DNA of 64,000 bases from FEN-1297 sp963843605 (GCA_963843605.1 CAWJLA010000002.1:838557-902556); one strand, 5' to 3'. Positions 1 through 9,664 are shown, counted from the first letter of the stretch. The notes: a model not told the origin generated them from the letters alone. Numbers and translations are program-made.

Positions 1-1859
1 TTTGTTCGAACAGCTTTTGAAGCTCCTTATATTTTTCCAGAGTCTCCTTCGACAGAAGATTATTCTTCTGCATATTCTCCTGCATCTTTTGAAGATCCTT
101 GCTTACATCGCTTACCTTTTTCTGAAGTTCTTTTAAAATCATTAAGCGTCTGCTCTATCTTTTGTTTTTCCTGCCATGAAATATCTTTTTTATCCTGTTT
201 TAATTCCTGATTCAGTTCCTGCATTCTTTGTTTCAGTTGTTCGGCTTTATTAAGCGTCTCATCCAGTTCATTAACGCTTTTATTCTGTGTGTCGTTTGCT
301 TTTGTGAGCATCTCGTCAAGGGTCGGAACTCTTACAGTAAAAGAGGAAGACTTTGCCGATTTGGGCCCGCTTATGAGGTCGTTGTCGAATACTTCTAAAT
401 AATAAGTAACCACATCTTCCGCCGTAAGATTTAATCCGTTTATATTCCATACATACTGCACTTCCTGCCGGGTAGTATTTTTGTTAACCGGTATATCAAT
501 AGACGAATAATTTTCCGTGACCGGCTGGTACCTTGAACCTGAAAGCCGGTAATGCAGAATGAGTTTGGTAAATCCGTAATCGTCAGAAATTTTCACTCCC
601 AGCGGCAGCCGGTTATCGCTTGAAAGCGATATGTTCTGGTTTGGATATTGGACCTCGATCGAAGGATAAGCGTCGTCGAGCACTTTTATTGTATAGACAA
701 TTGGAGAAAGGTTCTGATTGCCGTTTTCATCCGATAAAATAATCCGGTAATTGTCGTCTTTCTTAATACCAAACCTGACAGAAGCACGGGTACTATTGAT
801 ATTCATTTCCTTTTTTTCGTTGCCGCCGAAATCCAGCCAGGCTTTTTTAAGAGGTTTTGTGGAGCTTAAATTTAAATCTACAATGCTTCCTTTTAAAGCG
901 TATATATTGCCGTTATCTTTCTGTTCGGCTTTCGGAATACGCGAATAAGAGGGCGATATTATTTCCATATCGATTGTTTTAACTATCGGCCTGTCAATTA
1001 CTTCAACCGAATAAATCTCCGATTTTATATTTTGAGCGGCAGCATAATATTTAAATGAAGATCTGACGGCAGGAATCTCGTAACGGTATCCGCCGGTTGA
1101 ATCCGGTTCCAGTTTCTGGTTTTCAAAACCGGTCTGGTCACTGTTCCTTAAACCAAGGTAAACTTCTTTAGGTATTTGACCTGTTACCGATACGGTTATA
1201 TTTAAACTGTCGCCCTTTGTAATATTATAATTACCCGGAGAAACAGAGAACACAAATTTGGGAGGCTGGACAAAAGATTTAGTAAAATTAAGAAGTCTGA
1301 ATGACGCCGCATTTATCCCGGGAATAAATAATAAAAGCAGGATGCTGACCAATAATGTTCCCGCCGAATAATACGCGAGCTGCTTTGCTTTATCAAAGCT
1401 GACAATAGATTCGAATTTTAGTTCTTTAGTTCTCTCGAATACATTCTTAAAGGCCGCATTTATAAGGGTGTCCGAAAAGTACTTCTTTGATTCTTCCTTG
1501 GAAACAAGCTGCATGGCATTCTGCAGGTCGTCTTTTATAAAAGGGAAATAATTTCCTACTTTTCCCGCAGTATAATGATAGTCTGTCTTTCTGAAAAGAT
1601 TAAAGTATTTCAATACCGGGACTAAAAATAGCGCGAGGAAAATTACTATGGTTATCAGTGCAAAAAGCATCACGAATACAGTTCTGACCGGAGGCTGAAA
1701 ACGGCCCAGCATTTCGATAAAAGAAAATGACACCCACATCGAAGCTCCGCAAATCAAAACAGTCTGAAAGCCGATAAAAGCTATGAGAGCATATTCTTTT
1801 TTTACCAAACGTTCAAGTTTGTCTATAATTTCTTTATAATATCCGGATTCTGTACTCAT
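1..1859 (-). CDS. DUF4175-family membrane protein, 3' end outside window, single-base frameshift
   Basis: Large envelope protein of the Bacteroidetes DUF4175 type; biochemical role unknown. Visible: two N-terminal membrane segments (about residues 24-47 and 60-83), a third near 161-183, then a long Ig-like periplasmic region and a coiled-coil start (about 530 onward). Read as given, the frame stops at position 60 after a tail of odd composition. Removing one base from the T run at 131-134 (AAAA on the coding strand) restores a frame that continues as a coiled coil (LKELQKKVSDVSKDLQKMQ) through position 1. I therefore annotate the gene as running off the window edge. It starts 10 bp after the DUF4159 gene stop, so the two are probably co-transcribed. 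Family members are often about 1,100 residues, so roughly half is missing here. The family call is fairly sure; the function is not known. Confidence 0.8.
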
Positions 1860-1869
1860 AAAAAATAAT

Positions 1870-2535
1870 TTAATTTGACAAAGCCCAAATTACAAGATTA
1901 GTTCCGAATTTAAGCGCTTCAAGCCTTTTAGACGGCGGATCGCCGTGCACTTCCGGGTCATCCCATCCGTCGCTCGGATTCGATTCATAAGTATAGTAAA
2001 CTGCAAGTCTTCCGTTTATAAATATTCCGAACCCCTGCGGAGGTTTTCCGTTGTGTTCATGTGTTTTGGGAACCCCGTTCGGGAAATCATAAAAGTCGTG
2101 ATACAGTCCGTAATCAAACGGAAGCTCGACAAGCTGCTTATCCGGAAAAACCTTTTTCATCTCTCTTCTGAACGATTTATCCATACCGTAATCATCATCC
2201 GCATAAAGGAAGCCGCCGTTCTCGCAATATTTTCTCAGGCGGGCAGCCTCATCCGCTGTAAATGACACATTCCCGTGTCCGGTCATAAATAAAAAAGGAT
2301 ATGAAAAAATTGCATCGGAAGAAATATCTACAAAGGTGTAATCATCCTTAACTTTTATGTTCGTATTCTTGGCAATAAAGTCAAGAAGATTCGGTTCTTC
2401 CGTTTGACCGTTATACCAATCTCCGCCGCCGTCATATTTAAGTCTGGCAATTTGAAAAGCACCTTCGTTCTGCGGAAACGCTATTGAAGAAAAAGCAAGC
2501 ATCATATAAATTAACAGCAGGGGAAAAAACTTCAT
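1870..2535 (-). CDS. DUF4159 domain-containing exported protein
   Basis: About 221 residues. I chose the ATG at 2535 rather than the in-frame ATG at 2568, because the later start gives a clean signal peptide (MKFFPLLLIYMMLAFSSIAF) and has AAAAAAGG just upstream. After the signal comes a DUF4159 domain with the flavodoxin/GATase-like motif GHGNVSF and an acidic Asp run (YADDDYGMD). The family is found next to DUF4175 and BatA/MoxR genes in Bacteroidetes, and here the DUF4175 gene follows after 10 bp. The role is unknown; an envelope function linked to the BatA-like protein at 9.7-11.8 kb is inference from family co-occurrence. Confidence 0.85.
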   Translation of the reverse strand: MKFFPLLLIYMMLAFSSIAFPQNEGAFQIARLKYDGGGDWYNGQTEEPNLLDFIAKNTNIKVKDDYTFVDISSDAIFSYPFLFMTGHGNVSFTADEAARLRKYCENGGFLYADDDYGMDKSFRREMKKVFPDKQLVELPFDYGLYHDFYDFPNGVPKTHEHNGKPPQGFGIFINGRLAVYYTYESNPSDGWDDPEVHGDPPSKRLEALKFGTNLVIWALSN

Positions 2536-2663
2536 ACCTTTTTTAATTTTAATGTTACGGACGAACACTTTAATTTTGATCAGTAAACATATGAAAAATA
2601 TAAAAGAAACAAACAGTAATAAAAATTACCGGAATATTAATATTGCCTAAAGATAAAAATAAA

Positions 2664-2753
2664 GAGGCTGTATTAAAAGTAATGAAATCGCCTCCTGCCG
2701 AAACTTATTATACTTAATACCCAAAACGGCAATCTTACTTTTCAAACAGCCTC
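2664..2753. repeat. 90-bp inverted-repeat element, MITE-like or long terminator
   Basis: The ends are perfect inverted repeats (GAGGCTGT at 2664-2671, ACAGCCTC at 2746-2753). After three unpaired bases on each side a second perfect 8-bp pair follows (AAAAGTAA 2675-2682, TTACTTTT 2735-2742). The ends resemble those of IS5/IS1182-type insertion sequences as I recall them. I see no clear target duplication. Alternatively it is a long-loop terminator for the peroxiredoxin gene, since the minus strand is T-rich just past it. Confidence 0.55.
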
Positions 2754-2781
2754 ATAGAGCAGTGAACCGACAAAAAGTAAT

Positions 2782-3438
2782 TTAAAGATCTTTAAAGGTA
2801 AACCACCAGTCGTATCCGTTGGCGATTTTCAATCTTTCCTCAGCGCCTTTAACATCTTTAGGCGGAGGAATTATTACTTTATTACCTATCAATTCGTTAT
2901 TAGGCCAGTTTTCCGGCATTGCAACTTTATTCTTGTCGGCAACCTGCAGTGCCTTAAGCGCCCTGAGTATCTCATCGATCTGACGCCCGATTTCCTGCGG
3001 GTAATATATCATTAAGCGGATAATCGAATTCGGATCAATCAGAAAAACGGCGCGAACTGTGTTTGTACCCTTACCGGGATGAATCATGCCCAGTTTAGCC
3101 GCTATTTTTCCCATGTCATCGGCAATTACCGGGAACGGTATTTCTATCTTCAATGTGTTCTTAATCCATTCCACCCACTTGATATGTGAAAAGATCTGGT
3201 CGATAGATAACCCGACCAATGCGGTATCGTTCTTTTTGAACTCTTCGTTCCTTTTTGCAAAGGCAATAAATTCAGTGGTGCATACCGGCGTGAAGTCTGC
3301 CGGATGACTGAACAATACCAGCCATTTACCGGCGAAATCTTTCGGAAAATGAAATACTCCTTTTGTAGTTTGTGCTTCGAATTCGGGAAGTTTTTCTCCC
3401 AGTAACGGAATGCCTGTTCTTTGTCCGTTAGTTTCCAT
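2782..3438 (-). CDS. 1-Cys peroxiredoxin (Prx6-like)
   Basis: Reduces hydrogen peroxide and organic hydroperoxides in the cytoplasm. 218 residues, normal for the Prx6 subfamily with its extended C-terminal dimerisation domain. The peroxidatic site is PVCTTEF with Cys53, preceded by the typical SHPADFTP. An active-site Arg lies near residue 130 in NTVRAVFLIDP. Cys53 is the only cysteine in the protein, so there is no resolving Cys and recycling must involve an external thiol. The ATG at 3438 is followed by a normal N-terminus with no signal peptide. It is a single gene, divergent from the EVE-domain gene across 186 bp. Confidence 0.92.
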   Translation of the reverse strand: METNGQRTGIPLLGEKLPEFEAQTTKGVFHFPKDFAGKWLVLFSHPADFTPVCTTEFIAFAKRNEEFKKNDTALVGLSIDQIFSHIKWVEWIKNTLKIEIPFPVIADDMGKIAAKLGMIHPGKGTNTVRAVFLIDPNSIIRLMIYYPQEIGRQIDEILRALKALQVADKNKVAMPENWPNNELIGNKVIIPPPKDVKGAEERLKIANGYDWWFTFKDL

Positions 3439-3624
3439 AGTACCCCCGTTTATTATTAATAGAATTATTAAATATGATCCAACTGCGTTTTAATTTACTT
3501 AATTGGGATTAAATAAGAAACCTATTTGATAAGAAGCATAAAAAGAGAAACGCCAGGATGTTATTTTTAAATGGTTTAATAATAGCTCCCGGTTATAAAA
3601 TATATTTTTACGAAGGATAATCAG

Positions 3625-4095
3625 ATGGTAAAAAAATACTGGCTAGTAAAATCAGAGCCCGGATCTTTCTCGATAGACGATCTCGCCGATAGTAAAGATC
3701 AAACTACATACTGGGACGGTGTCAGGAATTACCAGGCGAGAAATTTTCTGCGCGACGATATGAAAGCAGGCGACGGAGTATTGTACTATCACAGCAATAC
3801 GGAGCCAAATGCAATCGCTGGCATCTGCGAAATTGTTAAGGAAGGATATCCGGATCATACTCAATTCGATCCCGACAGCAGTCATTATTTCCCTTCTAGC
3901 GATCCAAATAATCCGGTATGGTATATGGTTGATATTAAATTGATAAAAAAGTTTAAAACACCGATTGCTCTTCAAAGCATAAAACAAAATCCGAAACTTA
4001 AGAATATGAAATTGATCCAAAAGGGAAACAGGCTGTCGGTTATGCCCGTAACCAAAGATGAGTGGGATGAAATTATTAAAATGGCAGGCAAATAA
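3625..4095 (+). CDS. EVE domain-containing protein (THYN1-like)
   Basis: 156 residues, a complete single EVE domain. The family motif YWLVKSEPGSFSIDDL is at the N-terminus, with WDGVRNYQARN and YYHSNTEPNAIAG following. EVE domains resemble PUA/YTH domains and are thought to bind modified bases in DNA or RNA. In bacteria some are fused to defence nucleases, but this one stands alone, so a housekeeping role is as likely. The start is supported by AAGGA about 10 bp upstream. It ends 5 bp before the convergent gene at 4101-4865. Confidence 0.9.
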   Translation: MVKKYWLVKSEPGSFSIDDLADSKDQTTYWDGVRNYQARNFLRDDMKAGDGVLYYHSNTEPNAIAGICEIVKEGYPDHTQFDPDSSHYFPSSDPNNPVWYMVDIKLIKKFKTPIALQSIKQNPKLKNMKLIQKGNRLSVMPVTKDEWDEIIKMAGK

Positions 4096-4100
4096 AATGA

Positions 4101-4865
4101 TTAATCGTCAAATCCGGGCCTCTTAAATTTCATGCAGCCCGGGAATAATTCGTCCGTCATGTTAAGTATTCTACCTAGTAAGATAAACGCTTCTTCTATT
4201 TCACCGGAAAACTCGGGCAGAACATCGTGAAGATTATTCAGAGCTTCTGTCGATCTTTTAATTGAAATGATCCCTATCTTCGCGCTGCCGTTTACGTCTG
4301 ACATATGAATTCCCTTCAATTCATCGTCATCATTTTCTCCCGCACTGTGAAGACCGAATAGTGCCCTGTTTATTTTTGCGCCGATCAGTGTATGATACCA
4401 GAGAACAATCTCAAAATTGTCAAATACTCTTTGGATATCCGGATCTTTAATAAGTTCTTTCGGACGGTTAAGAAAAAGGAATTTAGCATCAATAGCTTTA
4501 ATTAAAGATTGAGCTTTTGAAAAATACTCTTCAATTAAATTATTTATCGGATGTTCCGTTTTTTTTATTTCTTTCGGATCTTCAATAAAATCATCTTCTT
4601 CCTCTTCGAAAGATTCAAAAAATTCTTCATCCGGAAAATCGATTTCATTCTCATCGGCATCCGGATTATCGTCTTCACCCTGATCTAATTCGTTTTCCAA
4701 AATTTCTTCAATGCCCGAGACGTTCCCGTTATGCAGAATTTCATAGGTTTGAATCTTCGATTCCTGCGTGAATAAAAGACAGTGGGCGGTGTAAGCACAT
4801 TTTTCACACCACCGGTCGCAATAATTATAGATACCTTCGATATGCTCTTTTTTTTCGCTGCTCAT
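4101..4865 (-). CDS. Hypothetical protein with N-terminal four-Cys motif and acidic linker
   Basis: 254 residues, not recognised. The N-terminus has four closely spaced cysteines (16, 20, 23 and 29, in CDRWCEKC...HC) that could bind a metal. Residues about 58-105 are extremely acidic, almost all D/E. The C-terminal half (about 115-250) is predicted helical, with no obvious catalytic motif. There is no signal peptide. It lies 23 bp downstream of rmuC on the same strand, so it probably shares its transcript. No function is proposed. Confidence 0.7.
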   Translation of the reverse strand: MSSEKKEHIEGIYNYCDRWCEKCAYTAHCLLFTQESKIQTYEILHNGNVSGIEEILENELDQGEDDNPDADENEIDFPDEEFFESFEEEEDDFIEDPKEIKKTEHPINNLIEEYFSKAQSLIKAIDAKFLFLNRPKELIKDPDIQRVFDNFEIVLWYHTLIGAKINRALFGLHSAGENDDDELKGIHMSDVNGSAKIGIISIKRSTEALNNLHDVLPEFSGEIEEAFILLGRILNMTDELFPGCMKFKRPGFDD

Positions 4866-4888
4866 TTTAAAAATTTTGATGTTATTAA

Positions 4889-6259
4889 TTATTCTTCCGG
4901 TAACGAGAGATCTTCGTTATCATCGCTTGAATCAAGTAATGACTGGGGTAGCGATTTGGTAACTTTTGCACCGAGTTTTTTTATCTTCTCCGCTCTGGAT
5001 ACAAGATTACCGCTGCCCTCATGCAGTTTTTTCATTGCATTGAGATAACTGTCTTTTGTTGCGTCGATTTTATTGCCAATACCAGTCAGATCTTCCACAA
5101 ATCCGACAAATTTATCATAAAGCGCTCCGCCCTGTCTTGCAATTTCGAAAGCATTTTTATTCTGGTTTTCCTGCCGCCATATGCTGGCGATGGTTCTAAG
5201 TGTTGCCAGCAGTGTTGAAGGACTTACTATAACTATGTTTTTTTCGAAAGCTTCATTGAATAAAGAAGCTTCCGCCTGTACTGCCAGACTGAATGCAGGC
5301 TCTATCGGCATAAACATTAAAACAAAGTCGAGACTTTTAATCTGATAAAGGTTCTGGTAATTTTTTGAACTTAAACCTCTAATATGATTCCTGATAGAAT
5401 TAATATGCTCTTTGAGTGCACGGATTTTTTCTTCATCATCTTCCGATGAGGAATATTTCTCATATGAAACCAGAGAAACTTTGGAATCTATTACGATAGT
5501 TTTATCTTCTGGAAGTTTAATTAATACATCAGGCTGATATCTTTTTCTATCTTCCGTGGTAAGACTTTCCTGTACAAAGTATTCCCTTCCTTTCTGAAGT
5601 CCGGATTTTTCCAGAATACTTTCCAGGATAAACTCGCCCCAGTTGCCCTGTGTTTTTGTCTGTCCCTTTAGTGCGTTTGTCAGGTTCAACGCATCTTTGC
5701 TCATCTGCTGGTTTAGATCGTGAAGGTTTTTTATTTGTTCGATCAACCCGGCTCTTTCTCTGGTGTCATTTACATAGACTTCTTCTACTTTCTTCTCGAA
5801 CTCCTTAATTCTTTCACCGAGCGGCTTTAAGATCTGATCAATATTTTCCTTGTTCTGTACCGTAAACTTGCTGCTTTTTTCATCCAGTATTTTATTTGCG
5901 AGGTTCTCAAATTCCTTAGTGAATTTTTCCTGTAATTCGGTAAGTTCGCTTTTCTGCTCGTTTAATCTGTCGGTTAGATTATTATTCTCGGTTTTAATAG
6001 AAGACAAAGATGAACTTAGGCGTATAACATTTTCCCTCTCAGAATTAAGTTCCGTACTTTGCTTGGCTAGGTTTTCTTCGGTCAGTTTGCCTCTTTCTTG
6101 CGACTTGCTTAGTTCGATTTTTAGGCTGCCGATTTGTTCCTGATATTGGAGCACTTCTTCCGGAGAAATACCTTTATTATTCTCATACTTTGACTTGAGT
6201 ATTAAAAATGCAGCGACGGCACCGACAAAAATACCTATGATTAAAAAAATTATATCCAT
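4889..6259 (-). CDS. rmuC: DNA recombination protein RmuC
   Basis: RmuC-family protein, linked by genetics to suppression of recombination at inverted repeats; it has a nuclease-like fold. I chose the ATG at 6259 rather than 6337: the later start begins directly with the membrane anchor MDIIFLIIGIFVGAVAAFL, as in other RmuC proteins, while the extra 26 residues look non-coding. After the anchor comes a long coiled coil (to about residue 180). The RmuC core follows, with GNWGEFILESILEKSGL, YQPDVLIKLPEDKTIVIDSK and DFVLMFMPIEPAFSLA. Length is about 456, typical. The hypothetical gene at 4101 follows directly. Confidence 0.93.
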   Translation of the reverse strand: MDIIFLIIGIFVGAVAAFLILKSKYENNKGISPEEVLQYQEQIGSLKIELSKSQERGKLTEENLAKQSTELNSERENVIRLSSSLSSIKTENNNLTDRLNEQKSELTELQEKFTKEFENLANKILDEKSSKFTVQNKENIDQILKPLGERIKEFEKKVEEVYVNDTRERAGLIEQIKNLHDLNQQMSKDALNLTNALKGQTKTQGNWGEFILESILEKSGLQKGREYFVQESLTTEDRKRYQPDVLIKLPEDKTIVIDSKVSLVSYEKYSSSEDDEEKIRALKEHINSIRNHIRGLSSKNYQNLYQIKSLDFVLMFMPIEPAFSLAVQAEASLFNEAFEKNIVIVSPSTLLATLRTIASIWRQENQNKNAFEIARQGGALYDKFVGFVEDLTGIGNKIDATKDSYLNAMKKLHEGSGNLVSRAEKIKKLGAKVTKSLPQSLLDSSDDNEDLSLPEE

Positions 6260-6604
6260 AATTCCGTTATAAAATATTAAATAACTGTTTTGGCCGCCTT
6301 TCAATAACTTGGGAAGAAAAAAGGCCGTGAATAACAACTTAAAATTATATAATTATTCCAAATAATTCGTGCTAAATAGAATTTCAGTTCAGTATTTTTC
6401 AATAGTTAGTTTTACGGCCGAATTAAAATCGTTTTATAACTCTCCAACCGTTAATAAACGGGGAAAATGCAGAATACAGTATTTGATTTCGGCTTCATTA
6501 ATTTATCAATGCAAGTGTAATGATAAATTCAGTTAGCTGAACTTTTTTGAATACGGATATTCCCCTCAGGAATCCGGAGTAGGAAAAAGAAGAACTCTTC
6601 AAAG
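6260..6604. other. Intergenic region between hutH end and rmuC start
   Basis: 345 bp with no convincing coding frame. It must hold the rmuC promoter and the end of the hutH transcript. A short imperfect stem (ATTCC-TGAG-GGGAAT on the minus strand, near 6560-6580) could terminate hutH. I see nothing else. Confidence 0.4.
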
Positions 6605-8170
6605 TTAATTTAATTTTACTTTCTTTTCTACTGCATTAAGAATAATATCTTCTTTTATCAGCCTGGCTACTTTTTTAACATCCTCGTAAAGCAGTCTGTC
6701 GTTCTTCAACGGATTAACAACTTTTCTTATTTCGTCGTAAGCAACGCTGGTTCCTAATCCAGGTCTCAGCGGTTTTAAGAATTCAAGCGCCTGAGCCGCT
6801 GTCATTAATTCGATAGCAAGTACGTTTTCCACGTTCTTTAATATGCGATAACATTTTTGAGCCGCGATGGAGCCCATCGAATTATGATCTTCCTGGTTTG
6901 CGGAAGTAGGAATCGAATCCACGCTCGCAGGATGCGCAAGCACCTTATTTTCGGAAACCAGACTTGCAGCGGTATATTGAGCTATCATTAATCCTGAATT
7001 TAAACCGCCGTTCTTTGCCAGGAATCTCGGCAGTCCGCTAAGCGCACCGTTAACCATTCTTTCAACCCGGCGCTCCGAAACATTTGCAAGTTCGGAAAGC
7101 GCGATGCCCATAAAGTCCATTGCAAGCGCCATGGACTGACCGTGAAAATTACCCCCTTCTACATGCTCCTTTGTTTCCGGGAAAATTATCGGATTGTCGT
7201 TAACGGAATTCATTTCTATCGCGACCCGCGAAATTACGTAATCAATGGCATCCCGCGATGCGCCGTGTATCTGGGGTACGCACCTTATTGAATATGCATC
7301 TTGCACACGCAGATCGCCTGTAACGTGTGATTTCCTGATTTTACTTTCTTTTATAAGCGACAAAATATTCTTTGCCGTTGTTATTTGTCCGGGGAACGGA
7401 CGAAGCTCATGCAGCTTCGGATCGAAAGCTTTATCCGTTGCTCTTAATGCCTCATGCGTTAACGCAGCGCTTATGTCGGCTATTTTATTCAATTTTTTTG
7501 CTCTTATCGAAATATAAGAGGCAAATGCCGTCATCATCTGCGTGCCGTTTATTAAAGCAAGACCTTCTTTCGCTTCAAGCACTACGGGTTTTAAGCCGAA
7601 TTTTTTCAGCGCCGAACCGGCAGATATTATTTTTGCCTCAGCGGCATTATCACCGGTTACGTCTTTTACTATCTGCACCTTGCCCTTGCCTATCATCGCC
7701 AAAACAAGATGAGCAAGCTGTACCAGATCACCGCTGGAACCGACCGAGCCCTGCGAAGGCACAACCGGAATTATATTATACTTCATCATATCAATAAGCA
7801 ATTGAAGGGTCTCGAGCCTTATACCCGAATATCCTCTTGACAGAGCATTCAATCGCAGCAGCATCATAATCTTCACTATCATCGGGGGAAGATTATCACC
7901 GCAGCCGACTGCATGACTTAGGATCAGGTTCTGCTGCAGCTTCTTTAAATCAGAGTTTGAGATCTTAACATTCGAAAACTCTCCGAACCCGGTTGTAACA
8001 CCATAAATGCTTTCACCGCTGTTTACCCATTTCTCAACAAGGTTACGGGATCTGAGGATTTGGATTTTGGATTTTTCCGAAATCTTAATATCCGGGTTTT
8101 CAAACAGAAACGATTCTATTTTTTCGAGGGATAACGAAGTGCCGTCAATCTGTAGAGTATTATTCTTCAT
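6605..8170 (-). CDS. hutH: Histidine ammonia-lyase (HAL/PAL family)
   Basis: Deaminates L-histidine to urocanate, the first step of histidine degradation. 521 residues from the ATG at 8170, chosen because homologues begin near here; this start overlaps the hflX end by 11 bp. Family signatures: YGVTTGFGEF with catalytic Tyr56, and the region GSVGSSGDL that forms the MIO cofactor. The MIO tripeptide is Ser145-Ser146-Gly147, whereas most family members have Ala-Ser-Gly. The substrate-selectivity pair is Ser85-His86 (LILSHAVGCG), which fits His rather than Tyr. No other hut gene (hutU, hutI) is in the window. A tyrosine- or other aromatic-lyase activity cannot be excluded. Confidence 0.85.
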   Translation of the reverse strand: MKNNTLQIDGTSLSLEKIESFLFENPDIKISEKSKIQILRSRNLVEKWVNSGESIYGVTTGFGEFSNVKISNSDLKKLQQNLILSHAVGCGDNLPPMIVKIMMLLRLNALSRGYSGIRLETLQLLIDMMKYNIIPVVPSQGSVGSSGDLVQLAHLVLAMIGKGKVQIVKDVTGDNAAEAKIISAGSALKKFGLKPVVLEAKEGLALINGTQMMTAFASYISIRAKKLNKIADISAALTHEALRATDKAFDPKLHELRPFPGQITTAKNILSLIKESKIRKSHVTGDLRVQDAYSIRCVPQIHGASRDAIDYVISRVAIEMNSVNDNPIIFPETKEHVEGGNFHGQSMALAMDFMGIALSELANVSERRVERMVNGALSGLPRFLAKNGGLNSGLMIAQYTAASLVSENKVLAHPASVDSIPTSANQEDHNSMGSIAAQKCYRILKNVENVLAIELMTAAQALEFLKPLRPGLGTSVAYDEIRKVVNPLKNDRLLYEDVKKVARLIKEDIILNAVEKKVKLN

Positions 8171-9425
8171 ATACCATCTTTTTGATTTTTTCTGAATTTT
8201 CTTTATTTGTCCGGTAAGTAATATGTATCCACTTTTCATCGTACTTTGAAGAAATTACTTCCGCAAGCGTATGAATCTTAGCAGCCTTTTTAGAGTCTGC
8301 CTGCTTAAGGGCAATTTTTTCCTGAACGAAGTTCTCTTTTGTAATCTTAATTATTTTTTCTTTGAGCTTCGGAATGTTAATTCCTCTCTGGGCGGATATA
8401 ATTACGCAGTTATCGTACTTGTTCCTTATATACTGGATTTTGTTCCTGTCGTCCGCTGCATCTATCTTGTTAAATATTTTCAGACTTGTAGTATTCTGGC
8501 AATTCAGATCCTTCAGAGTCTGCTCCACAACACTTATATGATCTTCGTAAAAAGGATGCGACAGATCAATTACATGCAGAATAATGTCGGCATCTCTTAC
8601 TTCATTAAGAGTACTTTTGAACGATGCGATTAAATGCGGCGGCAACTTCCTTATAAATCCTACCGTATCGCTTAGTAGGATTTTTTGTTTTTTTTCAAGC
8701 TCGAAAGATCTCGTTGTCGAGTCGAGAGTTGCAAAAAGCTTATCCTCCGCAAATACACTTGAGGTGGTAAGTAAATTAAACAGAGTCGATTTACCGGCGT
8801 TGGTATAGCCCACCAAAGATATTTTTATCATATCTTTTCTACCTGTACTCTGTGTTGTTCTCTGCGATTCTATTTTAGCCAGTTTTTCCTTTAACATTCC
8901 GATGCGTGTTCTGATAATCCGGCGGTCGGTTTCAATCTGAGTTTCACCCGGACCTTTTGTACCGATACCTCCGTATTGTTTGGATAAGTGCGTCCACGCC
9001 CTTGTTAACCGGGGAAGCAAATATTGAAGCTGAGCCAGTTCAACCTGAGTTTTTGCTTCTTTTGTTTTTGCTCGGGAAGCAAAAATATCCAGTATCAGTC
9101 CGCTTCTGTCCACAATTTTTTTATTTATCAGTCTTTCCAGATTTCTAACCTGCACCGGCGATAGATCGTCGTCGAAAATCAGAAGATCTATATCGTTAGA
9201 TTCGGCCATATAAACTAATTCTTGAGCTTTACCTTTTCCGATATAGTATGCCGGGTCAATGGAATAACGGTCCTGTATTACTTTTATAATTGTTTCCGCA
9301 CCTGCAGTTAATGCCAGTTCTTCCAGCTCTGCCAGATGTTCATCAACCATTTCCCTGCTTATATCTCTTGAGTTTAATGCAACCAGTATTGCTCTTTCGG
9401 TTGTCTTTTTCGGAATATCAATCAT
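8160..9425 (-). CDS. hflX: GTPase HflX
   Basis: Ribosome-associated GTPase that splits stalled or stressed ribosomes. 421 residues. The N-terminal HflX domain includes YYIGKGKAQEL (60-70). The glycine-rich linker GGIGTKGPGETQIETDRR (152-169) precedes the G domain. The P-loop is GYTNAGKS (206-213), switch II is DTVGFI (253-258), and NKID follows near 330. The C-terminal about 100 residues cover the rest of the G domain and a short lysine-rich tail. The stop lies inside the start region of hutH, so the two genes may be translationally coupled even though their functions are unrelated. Confidence 0.96.
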   Translation of the reverse strand: MIDIPKKTTERAILVALNSRDISREMVDEHLAELEELALTAGAETIIKVIQDRYSIDPAYYIGKGKAQELVYMAESNDIDLLIFDDDLSPVQVRNLERLINKKIVDRSGLILDIFASRAKTKEAKTQVELAQLQYLLPRLTRAWTHLSKQYGGIGTKGPGETQIETDRRIIRTRIGMLKEKLAKIESQRTTQSTGRKDMIKISLVGYTNAGKSTLFNLLTTSSVFAEDKLFATLDSTTRSFELEKKQKILLSDTVGFIRKLPPHLIASFKSTLNEVRDADIILHVIDLSHPFYEDHISVVEQTLKDLNCQNTTSLKIFNKIDAADDRNKIQYIRNKYDNCVIISAQRGINIPKLKEKIIKITKENFVQEKIALKQADSKKAAKIHTLAEVISSKYDEKWIHITYRTNKENSEKIKKMVYEE

Positions 9426-9664
9426 TCTTTATTTATGTTTTGTTTGATAAATAATTCGGTAATTTCATAAAATCAAAAATTTTAATTTTCTTACTCAAAT
9501 TACTTAAAGCGTAATTTAAAGTAAAAAATCGTATCAGTATATTTCCGAATTTTATTTTAAATCTTAGTGTCAGCTTAAATCAATTGTATATGTAACATTT
9601 CCGTACCGTTTACCGTAAAATTTCAATATTCCGGCAACTTAAAACCTACGGATATTTATCAGCC

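Noticed and set aside
3625..4095. EVE domain gene as part of a defence system
   Set aside because: It stands alone beside housekeeping genes, with no nuclease or helicase partner.
6260..6337. Extended RmuC N-terminus
   Set aside because: The extra 26 codons are not protein-like and precede the standard membrane anchor.
8160..8239. HAL start at 8239
   Set aside because: The extra 23 residues are translated from hflX coding sequence in another frame and are absent from homologues.
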